Positions 1 through 13,260 are shown, counted from the stretch's first letter. The stretch: DNA of 64,000 nt from Ophiura sarsii (GCA_035610835.1 CM069446.1:55356148-55420147); one strand, 5' to 3'. Made by a program: numbers and translations. The notes: a model not told the origin generated them from the letters alone.

Positions 1-3000
1 AAATAAAAGATAATTGCTTTGGTAGAAATTAGGGAATTAATACTGGCGGAGCAGATTTTTTTTGTTTCTTCCCAAAATAGTTTGAGGCAATTTGGATGAT
101 CAGCTTTTTCACCTGATCATCGAGGGTCTAGTGACGAATTGTTTTTGTTGGTGTGACTCTATACTTTTGGGGTGTTGGTTTGGTGTGGTTTTCATGCTGG
201 TTGTAATTCGGGAATGGGGATTGCCGTTTGTGTAGTTAATTTATCAAATATGGTCATGTGGATAATTTGGAAAGTCATTTGTTTTAACGAGTAATATCAT
301 ATTTTGTATAAATTCAATTCACTACAGGAAGAAGCCAAATGAATTCAAGAATCCATTTCAAACTGTGATTGGCCCACTTTCTTGTTATTTCACAAGTAAC
401 ATAAAAGAATAATATGAAAAGTAGGACGGAAGGAATAACTTCATTGAAACAATAGAAGAACAAAATCTATGATGCTATCTATTCTGGTTATTTTTTTCCT
501 TCATTTAAATTGCCAAGCCACTTCAATTTAGGGAGAATTTTTTCTTTCCCTACTACTACCCCCACTTCCTTGGAAAGAAAGGTTTAAAACCAAACATTAC
601 AAATATACTTGTTACAATTTTACATTTTTTAAATTAATTACAAAGTTGCTTATCAATATCACTATAAAAAATGTCCTAACTATTGTGGCATAAATTCAGT
701 TACACCTGGCCAATGACAGGCCTTAAATATTCTATAAAGAAAAAAATAATTGTATTTGATATTATATTTCCAAGTAGTGAAGCATAGCAGGCAACGTAAT
801 ATTTCACTCGTGTGGCCTCATTGCTAATGCGAGCTTTTTCCACTGATTATATTTCCTGCCGATCCTGCAATGACTCAGTATATCGGGCCACAAGCAAAGG
901 GACTTTTTTTTCTCCGCGCTGCCGCCGCCGCGAAAAGCTGGAGAGACAGCTTGTTTTTCAAACTGCCTGCCTGCCTGTTCTGTGCTTGGTTAATTTAAAA
1001 AGGGCGCCCAGGCTTTTAATATATATTTTTTCTTCATCTTCATGCGGATGGTGAAACTTCAGTACTTTGCCGGCTTCTTATCTTTGCCCTTGTTTTTGAC
1101 TGGTCTTTGCCAAAGGCCAGGTTTTAGAAGTTGTATTGGAAGTAAATATAGTACGCTTTAATGAGGAAAACCTGTACATGGTTTAAAAACAATAGTGAAA
1201 GTGAGAATATAATTCGGGCATATGGTAGGAAAAAAGAAGAAATTATCAAATTTATTCCATAAAAGACAAATATTTTTACATTGTATAGCCTATGTAATTT
1301 TAATATTAAAAAAGAAAGAAACAAAATTGTAATATATATATTTTAAATTTTCTAAAATTCTAAAATTAACCTGAATTTTATTATAAGTCATGCCATGGAT
1401 TTTCTTTTTTTATAGATTTATTTATAATATAAAAGATAACTTCGATAAGCATCATGATTGATTTGTTTTGGTGTGTGTTTCCAATTTTGAATGGATGGAA
1501 GTATTTATTTTACAATTTCCTTCTTCAAGACTTGACTAAATGGGAGTGGCCTGCTCCTGATAACAATCTCACCAAACATATGGCATGAATATTCATGTTC
1601 GATTAATATTTTTACCCTTTCCAAATTTCCGCACTCTCCGTCCGGGGCAAGCACCGCGTTTAGGATTGACACAAAAATAAACCAGCGGTGAATTTATCCC
1701 TCCCTGTAATTTGACTAAATAACGCACAAATCAAAGTCAGTCAGCGCCAGAAGAAGAGCTGAAAACATTGCTCCATATGTGAGCCGAAAATGCCTGGCAT
1801 TATACACATCTGCGGCTCCACACGAACAAGCCAAGGGTTTCTCAGACTAGGTCCCTATCATTTATAATAGATAGCCCTGGGGGAGGGTTCCCTCTTAAAT
1901 ATTATTTTACTATTTGGAATGAAACTTGTAAAGGATTTGTTCTAATCGTTTTGATCTTTGGCTCACGATTGAAGTGGTCTGGTGGCGTGGATACTAATGG
2001 ACGGTCACTACCAAAAAGATATGATTATCATATCTTTTTGAAACCCAAAAGGGGGGCTTTCAATTGAATTCAAGAAATTTCTGAATGCGAATCGTACCAA
2101 CACTTGACAACTTCACTCGTCCTGGTTATTGTTACACATTTTCTTTTGGAATAAAATCTGAAAGTTTTAATCTAAAATTGATTGATGCAGGTGAAGAAAT
2201 TTCTTTCTCAACGCGAATAATTTCCAGTGCTTTTTTGCTTCAGCATGAAAAACAGTTAGGGTGTCAAAAGGTGGCATGATTATTTTCTCTTTTGTGCGCT
2301 TGTGATTTCTTTTTGCCCTGTTCGTCGTTCCCTTTCGTAGGCGGTGAGAGCAAGGCGGTTGATTGGTTTTGTGATTGGTTGTACTTGTAGCGATCCGTTG
2401 AACCGCCGTGGCTCTGTATAGGGGAAATTAAAAAGTAAAATTGTATAGAAAACGCAAACCTGGCAGGTTTATTCAGGTGTGGATGAATCCCTTCGCCTAT
2501 GTGTAGTGTGTGTGTGCTCAGTACAACAAGGGTGTTGCCACGTTGATGTGCCTGCATATAGACTTGCATGGTGAAGCTGGCCTGGGTCATGGTTTACTGA
2601 ATTTAGGGATTTAAACAAAAATTGAACTTTTATAAATTTATAGATGTTTTTATGGGAAATATTTTGTTGTACCAAATATACACAGCTAGTTAAAATGTGT
2701 GTCGAATGTCATTTTGTAATACAGGTTCACTTATGGGCTTATTTCGAAAAAGCTAGAATCTACGAAAATAATGTTAACACAAGTCTGCCATGTTTTAGAA
2801 GTACTAAAAATGTTATGTGACAAATTGATTCTTATAGAGAAAGGCCTTACATTTTCATTATTTTAGAACACCGAAAGCATAGAAATAATGGTGAATTTAG
2901 ATTATGTTTGTATAACACCATTTTCAGTGAGAAAAAGGAGGGAAAATGGTGGAATAATATAATATATAAATCCAAATTTATTTATCTTGATGTAGAAACG

Positions 3001-5004
3001 CATGGCAACACCTCTTCACCACCATATTATTCGTCGTCGTCGTGTTGTGCTGCTGCAGTCGTGATATTATTACAAGCTTGGCACTGGCACTGTGTGGCAT
3101 GGGAAATGGCTGGCCGGTTTCAGTGACTCGCCTGTACTCCCTACTGAACACTGTGCAATCGTTTGCGAGACAAGGAACCCGATGATGGATGGGGATATTG
3201 CATAACGGATCACTCTATCTCTTCTTCTCGCTCGTCCTCTGTTTTTAGGATACAGGGTAGATAATAGATAGAGTTAGCGATGTGATGTGGCGCCCCCAGT
3301 TTGGGAAAAAGATCGAATAGGTTTTTTAAATTTGTTATTTTTGTGGTTGTATCAAAAGAGCTGCTATTTGTAGTAATTACTCAACTAGGATTCCCAAAAT
3401 TGTATTCAAGTAAAGTGAGCGCTGTGTAAGAGATAAATATGTTGGTGTCATTTGACAATTTTATTTTGGTGTCATTTGACAATTTTATTTTGATTGAGTG
3501 CTGTGGAAAGATGGGCAATTTCTGGTGTCATTTCTTTATTTTCTTGAAGTGAGTGCTATACCAAAGATAGCTATTTCTTGTGCCACTTGTCATTTTGAAA
3601 TATAGAGAGACAAAATTCTTGTGAATTTGATTTAAGTGAGGCCTGTGGAAAGATTATTTAGACACAAATTCTGGTGCCACTGTTGTCGTCAATGTCGATA
3701 TAGTTCAAAATTATTGTCTGGAATCTTTTTCAATATGATTAGGTTTAAGAAGATAAAATAACAGGTTGGTTTGATATTTTTTTCGTATTATCATTCTTGT
3801 TTTCTAACTTCTTCAACAAATGCAGGCATGACTTGTGAGCATTTTCAGGTTTAACCTGAATTCAGGTTTCTGTTTTGTCTGAATTTCCACACTTCTTTTT
3901 AATTTCAGTCTGGTTTTGTCCTTTTTAGTCCAATTTCAGGTTTTTGTTTCAGTGTTTCACTATGTTCATTATCATGCCTGCCTGCACAGAGCGGAAAAAT
4001 AGAAAATCTTAAAACTCACAACTTGTGCTACTCATGACTCATGAAAATGAGCGTATTATTTCTAAGAAATTGTTATGGATCATTACGGTATGAGACTAGC
4101 ACAGGTGTGGCATTACATACATTTAAAAACAAACGGGACAATGACAGTTTTAATTGTGTTGCGTAGAATGAAACATAAGCACAATAGGACACATGTTTCT
4201 AAATAATCAAGATGGCTATCATATAGTTCGATTCATTATTTCATTCCGTTGTGTGGGGGGGGGGGGCATAATTCATCTCAGTGTGGTTGAGTTGCATATT
4301 ATTTCGGTGGTCAGAAGCTGCGACCAAATTGACAGGTTAAGACAATTTCAAAAAATTAAAAATCAAATTTGGTGGAATGTTTTAAAAATGAGTATAAATG
4401 TCTGATAAGATATGGGCATCAAGAAGGGCAGTGTGAACTGTGAATACATGAGAATTTCCGTGTGTTTTTTGGGTCCAAATTTCTTCACTTTCTTTTATTT
4501 TCACACACTTTTTAAGGTTTTTCAGGTTTCTTCAATGATCTTTATTCTCATGCCTGCCTGGTGTATGTTTGAATATGATTAATTTAAATTACTTCAAAAT
4601 TATTCCAACAATTCAAATTTCAAACTTTGCTGCTCTGGTTTGGAAGGAACCTGGAAAAGTTTTTTCCCCAAAGGCTTTACTTTAAGTGTTTCCTGACCAA
4701 TTTCATTGTTCATGGATGGAAATAATTGTTTGCAATTTGGAAACAATTAAATATTTGTTTGTGCTGAAATATAAATTCAATTTGTATGATTATTTTTTTA
4801 ATCCATAACTTTGTTGAGAAAATGCACTGATTAAAATATGATTATTCCACTCCCTTACAGACCTAATACTTAAAACATTTGCCCGCAAGTTGTGGCACTG
4901 GTACTGTGTGTGCTTAATTAAATTATTTGCTCCCGCAAAAAAAAAAGGCCACTTCTGGATAATAATTATCTATAGGGCATTCAATGTTTAGATTAACCAT
5001 TTTT
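1..5004. other. No gene seen; AT-rich intron or 5' flank
   Basis: No supported exon. Short reading frames (for example 812-1054) show no recognisable domain. A GC-richer patch lies at about 890-960 (gccgccgccgcg), and a tandem doublet of a 24-bp unit (ttggtgtcatttgacaattt) at 3443-3490. A 160-bp segment bounded by caggcatga (3824) and tcatgcctg (about 3972-3985) and a related segment at 4470-4560 look like a diverged repeat family, also seen at 51834-52026 and 56740-56840. Confidence 0.6.
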
Positions 5005-5067
5005 GTCTCGCCTGATGTAATCAGAAAGAGACTATGTTATCACTATTTCTGTCCGGCGTATGGCGTA

Positions 5068-5112
5068 TGCCGTCCGCCGTCCGCCGTCCGCCGTCCGCCG
5101 TCCGCCGTCAGC
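5068..5112 (+). repeat. Short tandem run ccgtccg
   Basis: A 7-bp unit, ccgtccg/ccgccgt, is repeated about six times just inside the left inverted repeat of the TIR element and is its most GC-rich part. Confidence 0.85.
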
Positions 5113-5145
5113 CGTGTGCTAAGAAATACCTTTGTGACGCGATAT

Positions 5146-7400
5146 CTGGAGATCCGTAAGGCCTATTGTGATGGGACTTGGTGGAGGGAAGGGGGGTGGT
5201 GCGTTCTGTTGCTGATTGATTTTTCAAGGTCATCGGGGGTCATTCAAGGTCATCGGGGTCAAATATGCTTAAAACTTTTGAGACGCGTTGTGACGCGATA
5301 TCTAGAGATCCGTAAGGCCTATCTTGATGGGACTTGATGTCAGGGAAGGGGGTGGGGTGTTCTTTTGCTGATTATATTTTCAAGGTCATTGGAGGTCATT
5401 CAAGGTCATCGGGGTCAAATATGGGGTCAAATAAGATCCGTAAGGCCGATCTTGATGGGATTTGGTGGAGGGAAGGGGGTGGTGTGTTCTTTTTGCTGAT
5501 TAAATTTTCAAGGTCATCGGAGGTCATTCAAGGTCATCGGGGGTCAAATATGGGGTCAAATAGATCAGTAAGGCCTATCTTGATGGGATTTGGTGGAGGG
5601 AAGGGGGGTGGTGTGTTCTTTTTGCTGATTAAATTTTCAAGGTCACCAGAGGTCATCGGGGTCAAATATGGGGTCAAATAGATCAGTAAGGCCTATATTG
5701 ATGAGATTTGGTGGAGGGAAGGGGAGTGGTGTGTTCTTTTTGCTGAATAAATTTTCAAGGTCATCAGAGGTCATTCAAGGTCATCGGGGGTCAAATAAGA
5801 TCCATAAGGCCTATCTTGATTGGATTTGGTGGAGGGAAGGGGGATGGTGTGATCTTTTGTTGATTAATTTTTCGGGGTCATTGGGGGTCAAATATGGGGT
5901 CAAATAGATCAGTAAGGCCTATCTTGATGGGATTTGGTGGACGGAAGGGGGATGGGGTGTTTTTTTTGTTGATTATTTTTTCGGGGTCATCGGGGGTCAA
6001 ATATGGGGTCCAATAGATCAGTAAGGCCTATCTTGATGGGATTTGGTGGACGGAAGAGGGATGGTGTGTTCTTTTTGTTGATTAATTTTTCGGGGTCATT
6101 GGGGGTCAAATATGGGGTCAAATAGATCAGTAAGGCCTATCTTGATGGGATTTGGTGGACGGAAGGGGGATGGGGTGTTTTTTTTGTTGATTATTTTTTC
6201 GGGGTCATCGGGGGTCAAATATGGGGTCCAATAGATCAGTAAGGCCTATCTTGATGGGATTTGGTGGACGGAAGAGGGATGGTGTGTTCTTTTTGTTGAT
6301 TAATTTTTCGGGGTCATCGGGGGTCAAATATGGGGTCAAATAGATCAGTAAGGCCTATCTTGATGGGATTTGGTGGACGGAAGAGGGATGGGGTGTTCTT
6401 TTTGTTGATTATTTTTTTCGGGGTCATCGGGGGTCAAATATGGGGTCAAATAGATAAGTAAGGCCTATCTTGATGGGATTTGGTGGACGGAAGAGGGATG
6501 GTGTGTTCTTTTTGTTGATTAATTTTTCGGGGTCATCGGGGGTCAAATATGGGGTCAAATAGATCAGTAAGGCCTATCTTGATGGGATTTGGTGGAGGGA
6601 AGGGGGGTGGTGTGTTCTTTTTGTTGATTAATTTTTCGGGGTCATCGGGGGTCAAATATGGAGTCAAATAGATCAGTAAGGCCTATCTTGATGGGATTTG
6701 GTGGACGGAAGAGGGATGGTGTGTTCTTTTTGTTGATTAATTTTTCGGGGTCATCTGGGGTCAAATAGATCAGTAAGGCCTATCTTGATGGGATTTGGTG
6801 GAGGGAAGGGGGGTGTTGTGTTCTTTTTGTTGATTAATTTTTTGGGGTCATCGGGGGTCAAATATGGGGTCAAATAGATGAGTAAGGCCTATCTTGATGG
6901 GATTTGGTGGAGGGAAGAGGGGTGGTGTGTTCTTTTTGTTGATTAATTTTTCGGGGTCATCGTGGGTCAAATATGGGGTCCAATAGATTAGTAAGGCCTA
7001 TCTTGATTGGATTTGGTGGAGGGAAGGGGGGTGGTGTAGTCTTTTTGCTGATTAAATTTTCACGCTCATCGGAGGTCATTCAAGGTCATCTGGGGTCAAA
7101 TAAGATCCGTAAGGCCTATCTTGATGGGATTTGGTGGACGGAAGAGGGATGGTGTGTTCTTTTTGTTGATTAATTTTTCGAGGTCATCAGAGGTCATCTG
7201 GGGTCAAATAAGATCCGTAAGGCCTATCTTGATGTGATTTGGTGGAGGGAAGGGGGTTGGTGTGTTCTTTTTGCTGATTACATTTTCAAGGTCATCAGAG
7301 GTCATCTGGGGTCAAATAAGATCTGTAAGGCCTATCTTGATGTGATTTGGTGTAGGGAAGGGGGTGGTGTGTTCTTTTTGTTGATTACATTTTTCAAGGT
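5146..7400 (+). repeat. Minisatellite, about 20 units of 109 bp
   Basis: The typical unit runs from gatcagtaaggcctatcttg, through ggatttggtgga and gtgttctttttgttgattaa, to ggggtcatcgggggtcaaat and measures 109 bp. Outer units have extra aaggtcatcggaggtcattc blocks; inner ones (about 5900-6560) are nearly identical. Because 109 is not a multiple of three, the stop-free frames across it are not evidence of coding. Many (A/G)GGTCA hexamers occur in direct orientation. Confidence 0.95.
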
Positions 7401-9303
7401 ATTACATCCCTTGCATTAACTACAATGCATACCTCTGTGACAGTGCTACATTGTATCATGTGTTTCATCATCATTTCTTTCAAGTCACTTTTGATGAACA
7501 GGCGAGACGTGCCGTTCGAGAACCGCCTTGTCTTTTGTTTGCACTATTGGCTTTGTGACCATTGATATGACATGAGGTCTGAAACCATTGTTATTATTAT
7601 CTTATTATTATTGATTTGAGGTCACTACAACTACTCTTTGTTCCTACACCTGTCAGATAAAATGAAAAAAGGAGATTAATATTATTTCTTTACCATGTAA
7701 GTAGCCAGACATAAGGAAATAGTAAACATTGAATTCCATGAATTTGTTTTACCCTTATTTATCTCTCGGAGGCATCCATCCTGTGTTTTTACACAATTTG
7801 TGCATACATTGTGTTGTTTTGATGATGGGAGCTTTCTCTGTTTCGTGTCCTACAAGAAGTAGCTGATATCAGACTTGCGAAATTGTTTTTTAAAAAATCA
7901 ATGAAAGCTTAGGTTTAAGAATCAGGCCATGCCTGATCTTAGCAGCTACTGGTTTAATAATGCAGTTATGAAAACCTAACACGACCTCTGTATAGTAAAC
8001 ACTGATGATCAAAGGAACTCCTGGTTGTATTACTGCATGTCTAACTAAAGTACATTCAATAAAAGTGTACCGTACGAACGGTTGCTAAATGCAATTAAGC
8101 AAACATTACCACTTACCCGAGACAGGATATCCGGTTCCTGTTTCGAGTAAACAGAGTGTAATTTTGTTTGCAGCGTGACAAGACGACACTTGAGCACCGT
8201 GACCTAATTTACGGCAATCGTTCATGGTCGTTTCGTCCCGCCTATGGGGCCTGGTAGAGATGGGTTCAGGCTATGAAATGAAATTCCGAGCAAATAGTGT
8301 AGCAGCAGCAAACAAGACTTTTTTTCTTTATTTAAGGCCAGCCGGCAGGAAGCTAGATGGTTTTGGGGGAATACCCAAGTGTTATTGATTTGTTGATTAA
8401 AGTGAGTGTCATTGATAATGTTCGTTTTTAGTGATGCTATTATTGCAGGGTAATTCCCAACAGGATGTGGCTCTATGCCGGGTGATAAGAATGTTCAATT
8501 GAAGAAGAAAAAGGCTGCCACTGCCAACTTGTGGAGAGACTTGGCTCAAATTAATGTTTGATTTTTGTATTGTAATTGTATTGCATGTGCAGCTAGGGCT
8601 AATTGTTGCAAATCGGGAATTAGTGGTATTTGAATTGAGAAAGTGGACTGCTTTCTCTTTTTGATCTAATTTAATACTGAGAAGAAATGCATAGTAGTTT
8701 AGTACGATACAAGGATGTTCATGATGAAAAGGATTATGGATTATAGTATTGGAGCTTAACTTTGATCAGTAATTTGCTTTATATCTATCCACTTTGTGGA
8801 TGAAACTGTAAGAACAATTCAACATTTCCAAGTCCTGAAATTCAGAGAGCACTGTTTTTATTTTTATTTTATTTTTTTGTGGACCAAGTACAAGGTCTCT
8901 ATTTGGATATTTGGATTGGTTTTCAAAGCCTGTCACAATTCAATGCATTTCAAATGCAAATCCTTAAAGTAGATTGTGATGTGAAGTGGTGAATATTTAT
9001 ATCTATTCTAGTTCAGAAGAATTTATACTTCACTCAGTCCCTGTAACAGCACTGACTGAAGGTAATGGCCTTTTGATTCTCAAGTAGTGCAGAAGAATAG
9101 CCCATTCAAATGGAAATTTGATTTTGCACATGGATGATTGGAGGGGATTTGTTAGTTGAGAAGTTTTGTTGGATCACTTTTCCATTTGCATCTATTCTGT
9201 TGGTCAGTGTTGCCAACAGAAATTTGTCCCTAACTGCAGTGCAAGTGCCCTCTAATCTGCGGCCGCCGACAACAAGTAGCCCAATATCCTTCAATCGGCG
9301 GCG

Positions 9304-9503
9304 CTATACTCTATTTGGCTTCCTCTGGACAGTGACGTAACGTCGTAACTTAACAGGCGCAGCTTTTACGTACACGTATGTATCTTCCGCCTTTCAACGC
9401 TCGTGTGTATACGCCAGCGCCGCAAGTAGGCGCGCACGTTTTGTGCTACAATTTGTAGAATATGCGGTTACGTCACTGTCTCGTGATGGCCAAATAGACT
9501 ATA
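9304..9503. mobile_element. MITE, family 'ctatttggc..cagtgacgtaac', copy 1
   Basis: About 200 bp with inverted ends: ctctatttggcttcctctgg then acagtgacgtaac on the left, and gttacgtcactgtctcgtga then tggccaaatagactatag on the right. The ends are about 35 bp long and imperfect. The interior is CpG-rich (cgccagcgccgc) with no reading frame. A related, more diverged copy is at 27349-27549. Confidence 0.7.
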
Positions 9504-10161
9504 GTGTCACTTTAGTAGGCCACAGACTACGACCAAAATTAGCCCAATTTTCTAAGACCCTTTATTTTTGTAACAACGCATTATATGCACGTTTTAGTTG
9601 GGATTTTTGTTAAGTTGTGCCTATCTGTACCATGTATCATAGTCAAGAGGACCTGCAGCGCCATTAATGATTTTAACACATGTTTTGCACGGGGGGAGGG
9701 GGGGGGAATGCCCTGTTGGCACTGCAGTGGTGCTAAGCATGCTGGACTTCACATGAAATCTTCTTTGACCTGATGCTCGGCAAACTGCTGCGACGTCCCT
9801 TTTTGGAGTGGGTCAAAGTAGCCCAATTCCGTGATTTAGCAGCTGGCTTGACAATACCGAGTCAAATCAATAGTACAGTGAATTGGGCGCCCAATCAGTC
9901 ATGGCTTGATTCCAATTTATAGCGTGGAATCTATCTAAAATCCCCAAGTGTTGAATGAATGAGTTATTCCATATCCCTAATCCAACAGAATGAGACTGTG
10001 CACACACCATAGCATTGTAAATTGTCAAAATGAGGTGGTTGACCTGACTGAATGGAGGGATAGATAAAGATCCCAGGTCTCCAGATTGTTTGAATCAAAG
10101 TTCATCCGACTGGGACACAATACAATTTACACACTTCCAAAGCAGATATCTCCCAGTACAG

Positions 10162-10333
10162 TACTGAAACAGTGGAAATTTGTGTGCTACATTTATTTTC
10201 CCCGAAAATAAAAACGCACAAATATATTCATTTTGTATTTAGGTCTATATGTAAGGAAGCTCGAAATTGCGAAAATGAAAACGAGTAAAATTGTTCAAAA
10301 TGTGCGAAACGCGAACATTTCCACTTTTACAAT
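10162..10333. mobile_element. MITE, family 'tactgtaaaagtggaaa', copy 1
   Basis: Starts tactgaaacagtggaaattt and ends gcgaacatttccacttttac. The interior has aaaatgtgcgaaacgcg, shared (inverted) with 40338-40502. About 170 bp, hairpin-like, no reading frame. Confidence 0.7.
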
Positions 10334-10486
10334 AATCAAGATCATGGATTTTGGGAGACTGTTTTGATGCTGATTTTCAAGGACCTGGTTCAAAGGTTGC
10401 CTTGAGTGATTTTAGGTTCAAGTCAAATGATTAGTAATTGAAAAGTTAACATGTTTATTTTTATTTTTTATTTTTTTTTTTAAAAA

Positions 10487-10509
10487 GGGGGGGGGGGGGG
10501 GGGGGGGGG
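10487..10509 (+). repeat. Poly-G tract, 23 nt
   Basis: Uninterrupted run of 23 G preceded by an AT-rich stretch (ttttttttttaaaaa). Homopolymer length is error-prone in assemblies. Confidence 0.95.
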
Positions 10510-10694
10510 CAGTGGCAAAGTCTCACTTGACCAAATGATAGGAACTTACAACCTAATATAAATCATTATATAAGCTGGATGAAAAAGTGGAAGTTTGAAG
10601 GGAAATAATTAATTCTGCTTCAGACCCTTATGACATTTTTAAGATTAAACCAAACAGTTTATATGAGTAATGAAGAATTGTATTGCTCATGTGA

Positions 10695-10913
10695 TGCAGC
10701 ACATCAAAAGGGGGGACTTCGCAAATGAAGTCAATTTTGAATTTATTAGGTTCTCTCAGGGCATTTTCTAAGCTTTAAGATGATGCAAAATTGATCAAGG
10801 CATTCAAATTTTACGATTGAAAATGGCTCCTAAATGTTCTTTTTTTCTGTCTGTTTTCACCTGTATCTTGAAAACAAACACACAGCTGAAAAGTCCCCCC
10901 TTTTGATGCATCC
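10695..10913. mobile_element. Short inverted-repeat element (agtcccccctttt ends)
   Basis: Left end gatgcagcacatcaaaaggg then ggactt; right end aagtccccccttttgatgca. The arms are about 20 bp, separated by about 180 bp of AT-rich sequence with no coding potential. Confidence 0.5.
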
Positions 10914-11663
10914 CATATTTGTGGACAACTTTGAACACCAATTATGGGTCTTTATTTTGATATACTTGAATAGCAAAATTATGTTGATTTTGACCATTTT
11001 CAAGATAAGAGTTTTTAATTTTTAGAGGCATGATTTAATAAATAAAAAAAATCATATTTGTGACCCTACAAAGTGTAACATATGTTTGTAATCAGTTTAT
11101 AAATACTGTATTAATGGTATTGATTTAAATTTGCAAAACCGGAAGACGTTTGGTTGCTGCTCACCTTTCCATTTATTTCTATTTGGCCAATAATTATAGT
11201 GTTAATGCATTTATTGCAGGTTTTGTGAGGAAAACAATTTTTCTTTCATCCAACAATTTTTTGTCAACATCTATTTAGAGGAAATTTATGGTTATTTTAT
11301 TGTCCCTGTAAAAATAGACCCGTAATTCAATTTCATTTATTGCTTGATATAGTGGTGAATGAATGAAGAATGCACTTTTTTAATGGAATGAGTGGATTTT
11401 TTTTTATGTCCGTACTATTTGGAAGATGCAAAATATGCAGGAATCCAGATGGATTTTCGCAAACTTTGAAGTGGATATATTCAAATTAAATAGAGCAGAA
11501 TATAAAGATTCTTGTCAATTATGTTGCGAGTATTTTCTAAATGGATTCTCGCAGCTTTGCACAACATTCTAACCTTGAATAGTGTTGAGAATGTCATGTA
11601 ACGCTTTGTTCCATCTTGTGTTTGATGTCTAGTGTCATGGGTTTGTTGCATTCCGCTTTGCCA

Positions 11664-11684
11664 CCCCCCCCCCCCCCCCCCCCC
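11664..11684 (+). repeat. Poly-C tract, 21 nt
   Basis: Uninterrupted C run followed by taaatgaaaggggg. Confidence 0.95.
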
Positions 11685-12749
11685 TAAATGAAAGGGGGAA
11701 ATTTGAATATTTGCAAAAAAAGCAACTCAACATGCTTTGGTAGTTAAATTATTCACATAGTAATGTTGTCTGCTGTTGGATGTTTGCCTATGGTCAAATT
11801 AATTATAGGCATGCGACACTGCATAGCACGCTCAATGCAACACTAAATTTAATTAGTATGTGTTAAATATTAATTAGGTCTTCAGTATATCAGTCTTTTT
11901 GGTTTTGAGCTTGTAGCAACCTTCGCCATCAAGATTTGACACCTTTTTTTTTTTGAGGGGGAGGGGCTTTAAAAATCTATATTTATAACACAACAGTAGT
12001 GGTAACAATTGTCAACGTTCTAAAATATTGGGTGCCATATTATTGTTAATGTAATCCTTGCGTAGGGCTGGTAGGGGCACCCAAAAATATGGGAGTACCC
12101 ATCCGCTGTGACCGCTACAACCTTTTTAACCCTGGCGTCAACAAATATTTCAGCTTTATGTAAAAATTTGGTGACTTTTTTTTTTTTGCAAGATAATTGC
12201 ACCCATAAGTTGACATAAAATGTAAACCTATCGGTTTTGAAAGTGGTCGAGAATTCCTGATAAATAATTCTCAAAACCAGTATCATTTTCATGAGAAAAT
12301 GCTCTTTTTTGTCACGCCTAATAATATTTAAAGATTGAAAAATCTACTGCTGTTTCAGAGCATGTAATGAAAATTAAATTTAAAAAATGAAATTGTGTTT
12401 TTCTTGCACAGATAGCGTTTATTTACCCTGGCAATATTAACCATTCCAAATACACTTTTTATTGTATGTTTCAGCCAGTTTCTTAATTATTGTTATAAAA
12501 AAACCACAATCGTTGAAGTTTATGTATAATGTAACCAATTTTGTTGAATATAAATTTAATATTTTTCATTTCACCTAACCCCTAGCATGCGTACTACTGA
12601 CGTGTGTATACAGCTATTGGGATGATAATAATAATACAAGCAGGTCAATGTGGAAGCGAACGGACATTAATTTTTCCCTCTCTGAAAAGTTCACGGTATT
12701 CAGGGCATTTGATCTAAATAAGTAGGTGAATATATGACAGCGGTTAGGT

Positions 12750-13260
12750 TCGGCTGTCTCTCAATTATGTCGGGGTGACGGGAGTCCAGGTGGTCTCGAC
12801 GAAAAAACGGTGTGTTTACGGTGAAATCCAATCAGCAAAAAAATATGCGATTGGTGAAAAAATGTCGGCTGTGCAGTTCCTGAAAGCGCTCTCGGTTCTT
12901 CATTGCTTACTGACTCACTCCTTCCTATAGCGAGAGCTGTGTTTTTCTGTAGCGCTGTGTTTCTAGATGTTGATTGTGTTTTATTTTGCTGCAGACAACT
13001 TGTTTTTAAATGGGATCGCACAACGCCTGTACATGGTGTGGTTTCTTGGAATAAATAACCCGGTGGATGTTTTTATGTGTTCATAGTTCAATGGATGGCG
13101 TTGTTTACCTCGTGTTTTAATCTCCGAGGATCGGGTGCGAAGCGGTGATTTTGAACTATAAATGTCGAGGAAGTCCTGAGTTTAGCCGCGCCAGGAACAT
13201 TCCAATTTCAGTATTGGCGGGTTGAAAGAGGCTCTATGCTGCTGCTGCTATTGCTATGAC
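12750..13260 (+). promoter_or_regulatory. Possible internal promoter/5' UTR island
   Basis: This stretch is richer in GC and CpG than surrounding intron and is not clearly repeat-derived. It contains CCAATCAG (12828) and an inverted CCAAT (GATTGG, 12849), and phrases such as tctccgaggatcgggtgcgaagcgg near 13120-13145. It lies about 1.1 kb before the first visible exon. It could be an alternative first exon or promoter, or an unrelated conserved element. No initiator codon leading into exon a is visible. Confidence 0.2.

Larger units (their letters stand above)
5005..7508. mobile_element. TIR-bounded element carrying a minisatellite core
   Basis: gtctcgcctg at 5005-5014 is exactly inverted as caggcgagac at 7499-7508. 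The match continues imperfectly inward for about 25 bp (atcagaaagagac against atcaaaagtgac). Between them lie a short (ccgtccg)n-like run (5068-5108), a 2.2-kb tandem array and a 100-bp unique end. No transposase frame is present. A repeat core between short unique ends recalls non-autonomous elements of the 'pearl' type (comparison only). No clear target duplication is seen. Confidence 0.65.

Noticed and set aside
812..1054. Possible first exon of ARID1
   Set aside because: The peptide lacks the Gly/Ala/Gln/Pro composition of ARID1 N-termini, contains many Cys/Arg, and no donor gives phase 0 into exon a convincingly.
5334..7419. Gly/Lys/Phe-rich reading frames through the tandem array
   Set aside because: The 109-bp unit is not a multiple of three, frames change from unit to unit, and the peptide is a direct product of the repeat.
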